NCBI RefSeq assembly: GCF_000426665.1
Contig: NZ_AUFU01000018.1
Span: 1 to 40,817, forward strand
Source: Centipeda artemidis DSM 19719
GTDB taxonomy: Bacteria; Bacillota; Negativicutes; Selenomonadales; Selenomonadaceae
Direction: 5' to 3'
DNA length: 40,817 nt
Shown here: piece by piece, positions 14,246 to 23,154 of the stretch
Numbering within the stretch: position 1 is the first letter of the stretch
Layout: the number at the start of each line of letters is the position of its first letter
Notes under the pieces: generated by a model
The model's database searches: none
Told to the model about the DNA's origin: nothing
What the model saw: the letters and a program-made list of their open reading frames with translations, nothing else
Made by a program: the position numbers and the translations under genes

Positions 14246-14420
14246 CGGATGGGGCGGTGCGCGCGAAGGGGCGGGGCGTCCGCGTACGTCTCCCGACGGA
14301 CAACTGAGAAAGCAAAGGCAGACGCGAGCTTCTGATGACGAGTGGGAGCTCATCCGAGCCTTCGCGGTTATTGTCAAGAAGGATCCTGCGCGTGCCGCGC
14401 GTATGATGAAAACAAACTAA
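14238..14420 (+). CDS. Small GGAREGAGRP-motif protein
   Basis: This 60-residue protein opens with GWGGAREGAGRPRTSPDGQ, a basic Gly/Arg motif seen in many small phage and plasmid proteins, often linked to DNA binding. A helical segment follows (ASDDEWELIRAFAVIVKKDPARAARMM). TGGAGGG precedes the ATG. A strong terminator follows directly, so it is the last gene of this small transcription unit upstream of the packaging genes. Confidence 0.65.
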   Translation: MTNGWGGAREGAGRPRTSPDGQLRKQRQTRASDDEWELIRAFAVIVKKDPARAARMMKTN

Positions 14421-14428
14421 CCTACAAC

Positions 14429-14467
14429 GCAAAAAGGGCGTTGCCATTATGGCGGCGTCCTTTTTGC
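14429..14467 (+). terminator. Strong rho-independent terminator
   Basis: An 18-bp stem (14429-14446 with 14450-14467, three wobble pairs) closes on a TTA loop, with an A run on the 5' side and T run on the 3' side of the stem. It can act in both directions. It isolates the small-gene cluster from the HNH-terminase operon, which therefore needs its own promoter or antitermination. Confidence 0.8.
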
Positions 14468-14491
14468 ATGGGATGAAAGGAGGGCGAGGGT

Positions 14492-14854
14492 ATGAGGCGA
14501 GCGCTGCACGAGTGTTGCATGCCGGGCTGTCATGTCTTGACGCGCGAACGATTCTGCGAAGCGCATAAGAAGACGCGCGAACGCGACAGGTTATCGCCGA
14601 GCCGCCGCGGATATAATGCGCGGTGGCAGCGCGAACGCCTAGCGTTCCTCGCCGCGCATCCGACGTGCGAGTGTCCTGAGTGTGTGGCGAGCGGCGCGCC
14701 TCTCATGGCGGAGGTCGTTGACCATATCAAGCCGCATAAGGGCGACCAAAATTTGTTTTGGGATAAAACTAACTGGCAGGCGATGTCAAAGCGCTGTCAT
14801 GACCGCAAGACGGCGAGAGAGGACGGCGGATTCGGAAATGCCCCCGGGCGGTGA
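14492..14854 (+). CDS. HNH endonuclease of the packaging module
   Basis: Structural Cys pairs are seen at C9/C13/C22 and C59-C61-C64 of this 120-residue protein. The nuclease motif is VVDHIKPHKGDQNLFWDKTNWQAMSKRCHDRKT, with D77-H78, N94 and H103. In HK97-like cos phages an HNH protein encoded next to the terminase small subunit is needed to cut cos DNA during packaging. AAAGGAGG precedes the ATG. Its place right before the P27-type small subunit indicates a cos phage. Confidence 0.92.
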   Translation: MRRALHECCMPGCHVLTRERFCEAHKKTRERDRLSPSRRGYNARWQRERLAFLAAHPTCECPECVASGAPLMAEVVDHIKPHKGDQNLFWDKTNWQAMSKRCHDRKTAREDGGFGNAPGR

Positions 14855-14963
14855 AAAAGTTTTCAGACAATTTACCGTACCGCGCCTTTCCTTTTTCTGT
14901 AAAAATTTCGTGTTACAAAGCTGTCAGATTAAACCGTTTGTTTGATGAAAGGAGGTGTATCGC

Positions 14964-15533
14964 ATGGGACGAAACGCAAAACCGATTGAACTGCATCTTG
15001 TAAACGGCAATAAGAGGCACTTGACGAAAGCCGAGATCGAGCACCGCAAAAGAGCCGAAGTGAAATTCGGCGATTCGAAACTTGTTTGTCCCTCGTTTGT
15101 GAAAGCACTTCCGGCGGCCGCGAAGAAGTGGCGGGAGATGGTAAAGCTTTATCAGGGCTTTGATTTCGTCCGCTCCGGTGACGTCGGCATGCTTGCGCGG
15201 TACTGCGTGGCGTACGCCGAATACCTCGATCTTGTCGAGCACCGGCAGCGCATACGCGAGATCAAGATTGACGGCATGGATGAGGGCCTGCTCACTGCTG
15301 TTCTGCCGGAGGTTTATTCCCGGCAGCGCGCAGTGAAGACCTTTGAGAAGATCGACTACATCCTCTCGGTTGCGGGTCTGCTCGCGCTCGACAAGGCAAT
15401 CAACGCGAAGATGGATGCGCTCGTCAAGATGGAGGATCGCTTGTTTCTCAATCCGGTTGCTAAAATCAAGAACGTACCGAAGACGCCGGAGAAGAAGCTT
15501 GACGCGGCGGCGGAAAGGGGCTTTGACGTATGA
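14964..15533 (+). CDS. terS: Terminase small subunit, P27 family
   Basis: This 189-residue protein recognises the packaging site. It starts MGRNAKPIELHLVNGNKRHLTKAEIEHRK, typical of the P27 family, followed by a helical core (LPAAAKKWREMVKLY, LARYCVAYAEYLDLVEH) and a conserved C-terminus. ATG 14964 is chosen because AAAGGAGGTG precedes it; the ATG at 14955 overlaps that site. The large subunit starts 4 bases before its end. The cos site probably lies in or near 14020-14490 by analogy. Confidence 0.93.
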   Translation: MGRNAKPIELHLVNGNKRHLTKAEIEHRKRAEVKFGDSKLVCPSFVKALPAAAKKWREMVKLYQGFDFVRSGDVGMLARYCVAYAEYLDLVEHRQRIREIKIDGMDEGLLTAVLPEVYSRQRAVKTFEKIDYILSVAGLLALDKAINAKMDALVKMEDRLFLNPVAKIKNVPKTPEKKLDAAAERGFDV

Positions 15534-17260
15534 GCCTGCTCGAAGAACTCGAGGCATATAGTAAAGCCTGCATCGCTGATGCCGCATGCTGCTGTGTCAA
15601 GCACCGATGGGCGTGCATGCGGTTTCTGCGCGACGTCGAGCGCGCGGGCACAGATGATTTCCCGTACGTATTTGACGAGCCGCGGGCGGAGCGCTTCTAC
15701 GCGTGGGCTCGCCTTCACAAACACACGAAAGGGATTCTTGCCGGCGAGCCGATCGAGCTTGCGCCGATACAGCGATTTATCTTCGGCAACGTGTTCGGCT
15801 GGGTACATCGGGAGACAGGGCTTCGCCGTTTCCGTCGCGCCTATTGGCAGGTGGGGCGCAAGAACGCGAAGTCGCAGAGCCTCGCGCTTGTCGGTGACTA
15901 TCTGCTTATGGCGGACGGGGAACCAATGAGCGAGGTGTATATCGGCGCGACGAAGAAGGCGCAGGCCGAGATCATCTACAAGGAAACCGTCGCGATGCTG
16001 CGGCGCAGTCCTGAGTTTTTCCGCGGCAAGTGGCACGAGAAGTACAGCATCATCACGCATCCGAAGACGGACAGCGTCATGCGTGCGCTGTCGAAAGACG
16101 ATGGTAAGACGGGCGACGGATTGAGTCCACACGGCGGGTTGATTGACGAGTACCACGCGCATCCGACAGACGAGATCCTCGAGGTGATTAACACCGGTAT
16201 GATCGCTCGGTCGCAGCCGCTCTTGTTTGTGATTACGACAGCGGGCTCGAACTTCGGCGGGCCGTGCTATCGCGTCGAATATCCGCTCGTCGAGAAGATA
16301 CTAAACCCCGCGCTTGACTTTGACGTTGTCGATTACTTCGTCATGGTCAACGAGCTCGACCATGACGAATCCGGTAATCTGCTTGACGACGTCAACGACG
16401 AAACGACATGGATCAAAGCGAATCCGATAGCCGCGTCCTACGACGAAGGCGTCGCGAATATCCGCAGCAAGCTGAACGCGGCGATAGAGAGCCCCGAGAA
16501 GATGGAGTCGTTCTTGACGAAGAATATGAATCTGTGGGTCAATCGCACCGCCCAATCCTACATGGATATGGAGAAGTGGAAAGCCCGCGGCGCGGTCGAT
16601 CTTGCGTCAGTCGACTATCACGGCGCCGACGCATACGTGGGTATCGACCTCTCAAGTAAGATCGACCTCACGTCGGCGGGGATCGTTATCCCGGTCAAAT
16701 ATCAAGATCGGTGGCGGCATCTTGTACTCGGGCACAGCTTTATCCCGGAAGACACGATGCACGCCAAGGAGAAGACCGACCGCGTCCCATATAGCACATG
16801 GGCGCGGGCGGGACATCTGACGGTGACGCCGGGCGAGGTGGTCGACTACCGGTATATGACTGAGTGGCTGCTCACGAAAGCGGACGAGCTCGGAATCAAC
16901 ATCCGCGAGATCTGCTACGACCCGTATAACGCCACGCACTACGCGCAGGAGCTCGACGCGGCAGGGCTCACGTGCGTCGAAGTACGACAGGGTGTCGCAA
17001 CGCTCTCCGAGCCGACGAAGGGATTCCGCGAGGCGGCCTATCAGGGCGACATCCTGCACGTTGAAAATCCGCTCCTTGACTGGGCGATCAGCAACGCGGT
17101 GATGCGCGTCGACAGTCAGGGGAACATCATGCTCGATAAAGCGAAGTCAACAAATAGGATCGATCCGATCGCGTCCGTGATGAACGCGTTCACGCGGGCG
17201 CTGTCTATGGCGGATACCGATCTTGAAAGTTATATACTCAGCGATGATTTTAGTTTGTGA
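15530..17260 (+). CDS. terL: Terminase large subunit (HK97-like, Terminase_1)
   Basis: This packaging motor and nuclease has 576 residues. The N-terminal ATPase has a deviant Walker A QVGRKNAKS (107-115) and Walker B LIDE (204-207) followed by YHAH. The C-terminal RNase H-like nuclease begins near YVGIDLSSKIDLTS (about 364), where the Asp is the first metal ligand, with further acidic residues in EICYDPYNA and near the end. The length is normal for the family. It overlaps the small subunit gene by 4 bases. It packages DNA into proheads through the portal encoded two genes downstream. Confidence 0.97.
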   Translation: MSLLEELEAYSKACIADAACCCVKHRWACMRFLRDVERAGTDDFPYVFDEPRAERFYAWARLHKHTKGILAGEPIELAPIQRFIFGNVFGWVHRETGLRRFRRAYWQVGRKNAKSQSLALVGDYLLMADGEPMSEVYIGATKKAQAEIIYKETVAMLRRSPEFFRGKWHEKYSIITHPKTDSVMRALSKDDGKTGDGLSPHGGLIDEYHAHPTDEILEVINTGMIARSQPLLFVITTAGSNFGGPCYRVEYPLVEKILNPALDFDVVDYFVMVNELDHDESGNLLDDVNDETTWIKANPIAASYDEGVANIRSKLNAAIESPEKMESFLTKNMNLWVNRTAQSYMDMEKWKARGAVDLASVDYHGADAYVGIDLSSKIDLTSAGIVIPVKYQDRWRHLVLGHSFIPEDTMHAKEKTDRVPYSTWARAGHLTVTPGEVVDYRYMTEWLLTKADELGINIREICYDPYNATHYAQELDAAGLTCVEVRQGVATLSEPTKGFREAAYQGDILHVENPLLDWAISNAVMRVDSQGNIMLDKAKSTNRIDPIASVMNAFTRALSMADTDLESYILSDDFSL

Positions 17261-17273
17261 GGAGGTTGTGAAT

Positions 17274-17456
17274 ATGGGTAAGTTATGGCGTTGGGCTGAC
17301 GACGGCCTGTTGGTGTTCAGTGCGGCGTGTATCGTCGTGGGGAGCACGATGCTTGATCCTATCCTAGGGCTTTTCGTGCTCGGTTTGGTCAGCTTTATTG
17401 CCGCGCTCATCATAGCGCGTGTGAGGTCGGACATCGAGGGCGGCGGTAAACGATGA
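17274..17456 (+). CDS. Small membrane protein between terminase and portal
   Basis: The ATG at 17274, after GAGGAGG, gives a 60-residue protein with two hydrophobic segments (about 12-29 and 33-47: LLVFSAACIVVGSTML, ILGLFVLGLVSFIAALII). Small hydrophobic proteins are common between the terminase and portal genes in Firmicutes HK97-like phages, and their role is unknown. It overlaps the portal start by 4 bases. Confidence 0.75.
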   Translation: MGKLWRWADDGLLVFSAACIVVGSTMLDPILGLFVLGLVSFIAALIIARVRSDIEGGGKR

Positions 17457-18742
17457 TCCTGCAGAAACTATTCTCCCGCCGCGGCGCCTTTCTCGGTGTG
17501 GATGATCCGGCGAGCGATCTGCTGAATCCCGCCGCGTGGCTGATCTCCGCACTCAGCGGAGAGGATGGGAGTATCACGGCGAAGCAGGCAGCGCGGAACT
17601 CGAACGTATATGCGTGCGTGAGTATCCTTGCCGACGATATCGCCAAGCTTCCGATCCACACCTTCACCGTTGACGGAGGCAGAGACGAGGGGAAAAAGCA
17701 TCCCGCGGCGCGTCTGCTATACGAACGCGCGAACCCCTTGATGTCCGCATTCACATTCAAGCAGACGCTGCAGGCGCATCTCGGACTATACGGCAACGCC
17801 TACGCGCTGATTGCGTGGGGGCCGTCCGGATATCCCGATGCGCTCTGGGTGCTTGATCCGTCCGTTACGGTGCCGCGGCTTGACGTTGGGACAGGTCAGT
17901 TGACCTACCACACGCACGACCGCGCAGGGCGACAGTACGTGTTACAGCCGTCCGACGTGCTGCATTTGCGTACGATGACACTTAACGGCATTGTCGGCGT
18001 GCCCCCGTGGAAGACGCTCGCGCCGGAGCTCGACGGGCAGAAGGCGACGAAGGAGTTCATCAGGAACTTCTACAAAAACGGCACGCACGTCAGCGGCGTG
18101 TTGCAGGCGTCCACGAAGATAGACGCGGAAGCAAAGAACAAGCTGCGCGGCGAGTGGGATAAGATTTACGGCACACCTGAGAATGCGGGCAAGGTGGCCG
18201 TCCTTGATATGGGGCTTGACTATAAGCCGCTCGGCATGCAGCTCGATCAAGCACAGTTCATCGAGACGCAGAAGTTCGGCATCAATGAGGTTGCGAAGGT
18301 TTACCGTGTGCCGCCGCACAAACTCGCGCAGCTTGACCGTGCGACCTATGCGAATGCTGAGGCGATGGGACTTGACTACATCAAGACGACGCTCCTTCCG
18401 ATCTTTACGCAGTGGGAGCAGGAGATCAACTACAAGCTATTCACGGAGACGGAGCGCACGAAGTATTACGTCAAATTCAACGCGGCTGCCGAGCTCCGCG
18501 GCGACAGTGCGATGCGCGCGCAGTACTATAAGCAGATGCTCGAGACGGGCGTCTACACGATCAACGAGGTGCGCGCGATGGAAGAGCAGCTTGCGATCGG
18601 TGAGAACGGAGACAAGCACTTCGTCTCGCTTAACTATACGACGCTGGATAATCTTGAAGCGCTGCAGCTCGCGAAAGCCGGCTCGGCGCGCTTGAAAGGA
18701 GGTGAGGGGGGATGGGAGCACAGAGAGAGCGGCGGACGCTGA
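17453..18742 (+). CDS. Portal protein, HK97 family
   Basis: Twelve copies form the channel at the capsid vertex for DNA entry and exit. Family landmarks in this 429-residue protein include NSNVYACVSILADDIAKLPIHTF near 50, HPAARLLYERANPLMSAFTF, the GNAYALI segment, and the stem region DMGLDYKPLGMQLDQAQFIETQKFGINEVAKVYRVPPHKL. The length is typical. The prohead protease gene starts 31 bases before its end and has its own AAAGGAGGTG. Confidence 0.96.
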   Translation: MILQKLFSRRGAFLGVDDPASDLLNPAAWLISALSGEDGSITAKQAARNSNVYACVSILADDIAKLPIHTFTVDGGRDEGKKHPAARLLYERANPLMSAFTFKQTLQAHLGLYGNAYALIAWGPSGYPDALWVLDPSVTVPRLDVGTGQLTYHTHDRAGRQYVLQPSDVLHLRTMTLNGIVGVPPWKTLAPELDGQKATKEFIRNFYKNGTHVSGVLQASTKIDAEAKNKLRGEWDKIYGTPENAGKVAVLDMGLDYKPLGMQLDQAQFIETQKFGINEVAKVYRVPPHKLAQLDRATYANAEAMGLDYIKTTLLPIFTQWEQEINYKLFTETERTKYYVKFNAAAELRGDSAMRAQYYKQMLETGVYTINEVRAMEEQLAIGENGDKHFVSLNYTTLDNLEALQLAKAGSARLKGGEGGWEHRESGGR

Positions 18743-19350
18743 CGACGGCGCTTGAACTGCGGGAGATCGATGACGGTGCCGGAGGCAAGCGGCGTGTGTT
18801 CGAAGGCTACGCGCTTAAATTTAACAGGCGCTCCGAGAACCTCGGCGGCTTTGACGAAATCCTGCGTGAGAACTGTCTTGACGGGACAGACATGTCGAAC
18901 GTCGTCGCGCTGTATAACCATGACGCGAGTTATCCGCTTGCGCGGAGCACAGTGCCGAGCGGCGAGGGGAGCCTGCGGCTTACCGTTGACGGCATCGGCC
19001 TACGTTTTACGCTGACGCCGACCGAAACGAGCTATGCAGCTGACCTCGAGCGCAACATGCGCGCGGGCGTGGTGAATCAGTGCTCGTTCGCGTTCACGGT
19101 TGCCGACGACGGGCAGGCGTGGACGTATGAGCATGACATAGACATGTATCACCGCGAGGTCACAAAGATCGCGCGTTTGTGGGACGTGTCAATCGTTACG
19201 ACGCCGGCTTATCCGGATACGGAAGCCGTTGCGAGCGAACGCGCCTTTGCCGCGGCGAAGGCTGCCGATGAAGCCGCTCGACAGGCGGCTGAGGAAAGAG
19301 AGACTCTGAAACGGCGTCTTGCCGTTGAAGTAGAATGCTTAGTTGACTAA
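18712..19350 (+). CDS. Prohead protease, HK97 family (U35)
   Basis: A serine protease of 212 residues that trims the capsid protein after prohead assembly. The core is visible: VFEGYALKFNRRSENLG near the start, H70 in ALYNHD, then QCSFAF with nucleophile S125, and DVSIVTTPAYPDTEA. The C-terminal tail from about 180 is charged and helical and probably self-cleaved. The start is after a strong AAAGGAGGTG inside the portal gene. Confidence 0.95.
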   Translation: MGAQRERRTLTTALELREIDDGAGGKRRVFEGYALKFNRRSENLGGFDEILRENCLDGTDMSNVVALYNHDASYPLARSTVPSGEGSLRLTVDGIGLRFTLTPTETSYAADLERNMRAGVVNQCSFAFTVADDGQAWTYEHDIDMYHREVTKIARLWDVSIVTTPAYPDTEAVASERAFAAAKAADEAARQAAEERETLKRRLAVEVECLVD

Positions 19351-19363
19351 AGGAGGATCACAC

Positions 19364-20512
19364 ATGAACGAGAAAGAACGTGCTCTGCGTCAGGCGATGG
19401 AGCAGAAGCAGGAAGAGATTCGCGGCTTGCTTGAGACGGACAAGCTCAGTGAAGCCGAGGAGAAGACGGAGGAGCTCCGCAAGATGAAGCGCGAGCTCGA
19501 TGTCATGCGCGAGCTTGACTTGCCGCAGGTCGTACCGCCCGCCGCACGCGGCGCGGAAACAGTTGAGACGAGCGTAGAGGAGACCGAGGTGCGCGGCGCC
19601 GACGTCCTTGCAAAGCTCCTGCGTGGACGTGCAATCACCGAGGCGGAAAGCAAGTTGATTCCCTCCGTGCGTGCGTCGGCAGGGCTCAACGAGACGACGG
19701 GAGCCGAGGGCGGATACATCGTGCCGGTCGATGTGCAGACGCGCATCAACGAGCTCAAGCGCACGTTGAACCCGCTTGACGCGCTCGTGCGTATTGAACC
19801 CGTCGTCACGATGTCCGGCTCGCGCGTCATCGAGAAGTCGTCGGTGATGACCGCGTTCGCGGATGTCGCCGAGTTTGCGAAGCTGGCTGACACCGACAAG
19901 CCTGAGTTCGTCCGGATCGAATACGCGATCAAAAAGTACGGCGGCATCCTGCCGATGTCTAAAGAGCTTCTCGCGGACACCGATCAGAATCTGATCGACT
20001 ATGTGACGCGCTGGCTCGCCAAGAAGGACGTTGTCACGCGCAACGCGAAGATCGTTGCCCTCCTCAAGACACTGACGGCAAAGCCGCTTGCGGACGTCGA
20101 CAGCATCAAGGGCGTGCTCAATGTTGATCTTGATCCCGAGATCGCGCTGGCTTCTGTGGTCGTCACGAATCAGGACGGGTTTAACTACCTTGACACGCTC
20201 AAGGATTTGCAGGGGCGCTATCTCCTGCAGCCGAATCCGCTCGAGCCGACGCAGAAGATGCTGTTCAGCCATCCTGTGCACGTCGTCTCGAATCGGACGC
20301 TGCCGACCGAAACGAAGAAGGTTCCGGTCTTTATCGGCTCGCTTGAGGATGCGATCACGCTCTTTGACCGTCAGGCGCTTAGCCTCGAGGGGACGACGGT
20401 TGGCGGGCAGTCATTCGAGCGTGACAGCTTCGACATCAAGGGCATCACGCGTTTCGACGTGCGCAAGGTTGATGCCGAAGCGGTTGTCTACGGACAGATT
20501 ACGCTCGCGTAA
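19364..20512 (+). CDS. Major capsid protein, HK97 family
   Basis: The first 60-90 of its 382 residues are a charged coiled coil (the scaffold-like delta domain, MNEKERALRQAMEQKQEEI and onward) that the protease removes. The fold begins around VRASAGLNETTGAEGGYIVPVDVQTRI, with the spine, P and A domains following (LPMSKELLADTDQNLIDYV; FDIKGITRFDVRKVDAEAVV). ATG 19364 is preferred over the frame start at 19343 because AAAGGAGG immediately precedes it. Confidence 0.96.
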   Translation: MNEKERALRQAMEQKQEEIRGLLETDKLSEAEEKTEELRKMKRELDVMRELDLPQVVPPAARGAETVETSVEETEVRGADVLAKLLRGRAITEAESKLIPSVRASAGLNETTGAEGGYIVPVDVQTRINELKRTLNPLDALVRIEPVVTMSGSRVIEKSSVMTAFADVAEFAKLADTDKPEFVRIEYAIKKYGGILPMSKELLADTDQNLIDYVTRWLAKKDVVTRNAKIVALLKTLTAKPLADVDSIKGVLNVDLDPEIALASVVVTNQDGFNYLDTLKDLQGRYLLQPNPLEPTQKMLFSHPVHVVSNRTLPTETKKVPVFIGSLEDAITLFDRQALSLEGTTVGGQSFERDSFDIKGITRFDVRKVDAEAVVYGQITLA

Positions 20513-20529
20513 GAGAGGAGGCAGGCGGC

Positions 20530-20793
20530 ATGCTGGAAGCCGTAAAGCTGTATTTGCGGATCGACCACGATCATGAAGACGAGCTGCTGCGCGGGCTGAT
20601 AGCCGCCGCCGTCAGCTTTATCAAAAGCGGCACGGGCGTTGAAGTGCGGGAGGACAACGAGAAGGGAATGCTGATCGTTAAGTTCCTTGTCGCGCATTGG
20701 TACGAAAATCGGCAGCTGGCGGGGCAGGGCTCCGAGCTGCCGTTTTCCGTTACCGCGCTCATGCTGCAGCTTGAAACGGAGAAAGGAGAATAG
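20530..20793 (+). CDS. Head-tail connector, gp6-like
   Basis: The 87-residue sequence MLEAVKLYLRIDHDHEDELLRGLIAAAVSFIKSGTG fits the small all-alpha DNA-packaging connector of HK97 gp6 type, and FLVAHWYENRQLAG is the typical second conserved block. It forms the ring beneath the portal. GAGGAGGCAGG precedes the ATG. Confidence 0.9.
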   Translation: MLEAVKLYLRIDHDHEDELLRGLIAAAVSFIKSGTGVEVREDNEKGMLIVKFLVAHWYENRQLAGQGSELPFSVTALMLQLETEKGE

Positions 20794-20794
20794 C

Positions 20795-21052
20795 ATGAAA
20801 GTACGCGTGTTGATTAAAACCGTCATCAGCGGTCATTGGCTGAGCGTCGGCGATGTGTACGAAGGAACAGAAGAAGAGCTGCGCCTCTACCTTGACAGCG
20901 ACTTCGTCGAGCCGATCGGGAATCCGAAAGCTCCCGAAGAGAGTGCGCCTTCGGCGGAACCAGAGCCGGAACCAGAGCCGGAACCGGAACAGCCGGCAGA
21001 ACCCCTTAAGCCCGAAAAGCCCGAAAAGGCGAAAGGAAAGGGGAAGAAATGA
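20795..21052 (+). CDS. Small protein with Pro/Glu/Lys repeat tail
   Basis: An 85-residue protein. Residues 1-45 form a small beta-rich unit (MKVRVLIKTVISGHWLSVGDVYEGTEEELRLYL) ending in DFVEP. The C-terminal half is a low-complexity PE run followed by KPEKPEKAKGKGKK. Proteins like this are common between connector genes but lack a known function. AAAGGAG lies before the ATG at 20795, which is one base after the previous stop. It overlaps the next gene by 4 bases. Confidence 0.75.
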   Translation: MKVRVLIKTVISGHWLSVGDVYEGTEEELRLYLDSDFVEPIGNPKAPEESAPSAEPEPEPEPEPEQPAEPLKPEKPEKAKGKGKK

Positions 21053-21366
21053 ACCCCGGGCGTATGCGTTACCGTGTAATCGTACGGAGGCGCATACAGA
21101 AGCCTGACGGCATGGGCGGGTATTCGTCAAAATGGGAGGACGTCGGTCAGCTATGGGCGGATGTGCGGAGCCCGCGCATCCGTGAACAGCTTGCGGCGGG
21201 AACTCCCGCAACGGAGCTCACGGGCGAGATTGTGACGCGCCGCGGCGGTATCGAAATACGGCGCGGCGATCAAGTCGTCGAGGGGCGTCATCGCTATGAG
21301 GTGATTGACGTCAAGCCATATGACCTTGAGACGCAGTGCGCGTTAGTGCGGGAGGTGGAGAGCTGA
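21049..21366 (+). CDS. Head closure (head-tail joining) protein
   Basis: This 105-residue protein reads MNPGRMRYRVIVRRRIQKPDGMGGYSSKWEDVGQLWADVR, the start of the phage head-tail adaptor family (SPP1 gp16/HK97 gp7-like), with the closing GRHRYEVIDVKPYDLET also typical. It plugs the connector after packaging. The gene order with gp6-like and gp10-like neighbours supports this. Confidence 0.92.
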   Translation: MNPGRMRYRVIVRRRIQKPDGMGGYSSKWEDVGQLWADVRSPRIREQLAAGTPATELTGEIVTRRGGIEIRRGDQVVEGRHRYEVIDVKPYDLETQCALVREVES

Positions 21367-21866
21367 TGCTTATACGGGTTAAAACCGAGAGCGTTCGAGA
21401 GGTGTTCCTCGCGATCGACAGCTACGAAGCGGAGACGAAAGACCGGCTCGCCCGAGCCGTCAATCGCAGTCTCAATGCGATACGCCGGGGTGCGAAAGCT
21501 CGTATACATTCGCGCTCCGGTTATCTTGCAAAGCGCATTCGAAAGACCTTCGATGCGCGCGTCATCTCGGGGACCGTGCGGAGCACCGCCCCGCATGCGC
21601 ATCTCGTCGAGTTCGGAACGCACGGCGTTCGAATGGCGGGGAGCAAGGCAAAGCTGCGCTCAACGAATCCCGTCCGCGCAAAACCGAAGGTCGGGCTCTT
21701 TGGGCGCCGCGTGCCGAAAGCAATGAAGATCCCCGGCATCGGTTACCGTATGTCGTATAAGCATCACGGATCGAAGGCGCATCCGTACATGAGCCCCGCA
21801 TTTTCGAGCGAGCGATCGCGGTATATTCAGAACCTGCAAAAGGCCCTGCAGCCGAAGAAGAGGTGA
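21366..21866 (+). CDS. HK97 gp10-family tail completion protein
   Basis: This 166-residue protein shows the gp10 pattern: a helical start (SVREVFLAIDSYEAETKDRLARAVNRSLNAIRRGAKARI), then TAPHAHLVEFGTHGVRM and a closing HPYMSPAFSSERSRYI. It sits at the head-tail interface or tail terminus. The ATG at 21366 overlaps the previous TGA and has GGGAGGTGG before it; the upstream ATG at 21336 is not supported. Confidence 0.9.
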   Translation: MLIRVKTESVREVFLAIDSYEAETKDRLARAVNRSLNAIRRGAKARIHSRSGYLAKRIRKTFDARVISGTVRSTAPHAHLVEFGTHGVRMAGSKAKLRSTNPVRAKPKVGLFGRRVPKAMKIPGIGYRMSYKHHGSKAHPYMSPAFSSERSRYIQNLQKALQPKKR

Positions 21867-21870
21867 TCGA

Positions 21871-22287
21871 ATGGCACGACGGATTCCGCTCATCGCCCTC
21901 CAGCGGGCGATCTACAAACGGCTGACGGAGTGTCAGGACGTCCCTGTTTACGACGCCGTACCGGACGACGTTAACGCGCGGTATGATTTGCCGTGCATCA
22001 CGTTCGGCGCATTTACCTATAAGCCCGATGGAACGAAGCAGGATGACGTCGCGCACGTGACGCTGCAGCTCGACGTGTGGTCGGCGGAGTCCGGTCGCGC
22101 GGAAGTGCAGCAGATCACGAACGACATTGCACTGCTCATCGAGCACAGCCGATTAACGCTTGACGACGAGTTCGAAGTCGTCCGGCAGGAGATAGATTTT
22201 TTCGAGGCATTCGCCGAGGATCCTTCGGGGTATCACGGTGTGATAACGCTTGCGGCGGATGTGCTCAATACCAAGAAGGAGGAATAA
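21871..22287 (+). CDS. DUF3168 tail terminator-like protein
   Basis: The pattern of this 138-residue protein fits DUF3168: IALQRAIYKRLTECQDVPVYDAVPDD, then LPCITFGAFTYKPDGTKQDDVAHVTLQLDVWS, and a helical segment before the last strand. The family is related to lambda gpU and caps the tail tube at the head end. GAGGTGATCG precedes the ATG. Confidence 0.9.
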   Translation: MARRIPLIALQRAIYKRLTECQDVPVYDAVPDDVNARYDLPCITFGAFTYKPDGTKQDDVAHVTLQLDVWSAESGRAEVQQITNDIALLIEHSRLTLDDEFEVVRQEIDFFEAFAEDPSGYHGVITLAADVLNTKKEE

Positions 22288-22290
22288 CAT

Positions 22291-22761
22291 ATGCCGATTA
22301 CAAAGCTGCCGACGCCCAAAGACGCGGCTCTGCATCTTGCCCTCGGCAAGGATTTCATTCTCGACGTCAACACGGGCGCTGACGAAGATACGCCGACTTG
22401 GACGGCGGTCGGCGGCCAGCGCACGACGAAGCTGTCCCGTCAGGCGGACGAGATCGACGCAAGTCATAAGACGTCGGGGAGTTGGAAGGATTCTGCGGCA
22501 GGTCTGCGCAGTTGGTCGATGGAGGCGGATGCCGTCGTTATCATCGATGACAAGGGCGCCGAGGCCGTTGACTTCGCGTTCACGAACGGTCAGCCGGTGC
22601 ATTGTCGGTTCCGTTATCCGGATGGGACAAATTACATCGGATGGGCGGCCGTGACGGAGTTTAGCATTGATACGTCGCACACGGACGTTGCGACGTTGTC
22701 GATCAAGCTCAGTGGCAAGGGCCCGCTCAAGCAGGGCACGAAGATCACAGCCGGCGGCTAA
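22291..22761 (+). CDS. Major tail tube protein (TP901-1 family)
   Basis: The 156-residue sequence has the all-beta tube pattern: GADEDTPTWTAVGGQRTTKLSRQADEIDASHKTSG, WSMEADAVVII and GTNYIGWAAVTEFSIDTSHTDVATLSIKLSGKGPL. It polymerises round the tape measure. AAGGAGGAATAACAT precedes the ATG. A terminator directly follows the gene, probably limiting read-through into the genes needed in small amounts. Confidence 0.93.
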   Translation: MPITKLPTPKDAALHLALGKDFILDVNTGADEDTPTWTAVGGQRTTKLSRQADEIDASHKTSGSWKDSAAGLRSWSMEADAVVIIDDKGAEAVDFAFTNGQPVHCRFRYPDGTNYIGWAAVTEFSIDTSHTDVATLSIKLSGKGPLKQGTKITAGG

Positions 22762-22770
22762 TCAGATGGG

Positions 22771-22793
22771 CGGGGGCGGGAGCCCCCGTTTTT
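22771..22793 (+). terminator. Terminator after the tail tube gene
   Basis: CGGGGGC (22771-22777) and GCCCCCG (22782-22788) form a perfect 7-bp G+C stem with a GGGA loop, followed by TTTTT. It lies inside the late operon, so partial termination would raise tail tube over downstream proteins. Confidence 0.85.
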
Positions 22794-22812
22794 GCTATAA
22801 GGAGACAGGTCA

Positions 22813-23154
22813 ATGAAAGTTAAATTCCCATACTTCGGAGACGATACAGACTACTTGAAATTCACGATCGCCGACATCGAGATGCTCGAGATGGCGACGG
22901 GCAAAAGCGTATTCAAGTTGATGGGCGACGACGACTTCGGCGCGATGTTTGTGTTCAAGGCCTTGCCAATCGCATATAAGCACTGCCATCCGGAACTTGA
23001 CGATAAGACGATCCGCGATAAGGTGCAGGAGTGCATCGATGAGGGTGGAAGTCTGATCGCGATCATTGGCGCTCTCGTCATGGCGCTCTACAAGTCTGGC
23101 ATTTACGGCAAGCAGGAGAAGCCCATCACGAGCGAGAACGGCGGAAAAAAATAA
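22813..23154 (+). CDS. Tail assembly chaperone, gpG-like
   Basis: Like lambda gpG, this 113-residue protein would bind the tape measure during tail assembly. It is mainly helical after a short beta start (MKVKFPYFGDDTDYLKFTIADIEMLEMATGKSVF). Its last codons are GGA AAA AAA TAA, a slippery A-AAA-AAA run at 23145-23151, so a part of ribosomes would shift back by one and read on into the next frame. AAGGAGAC precedes the ATG. Confidence 0.88.
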   Translation: MKVKFPYFGDDTDYLKFTIADIEMLEMATGKSVFKLMGDDDFGAMFVFKALPIAYKHCHPELDDKTIRDKVQECIDEGGSLIAIIGALVMALYKSGIYGKQEKPITSENGGKK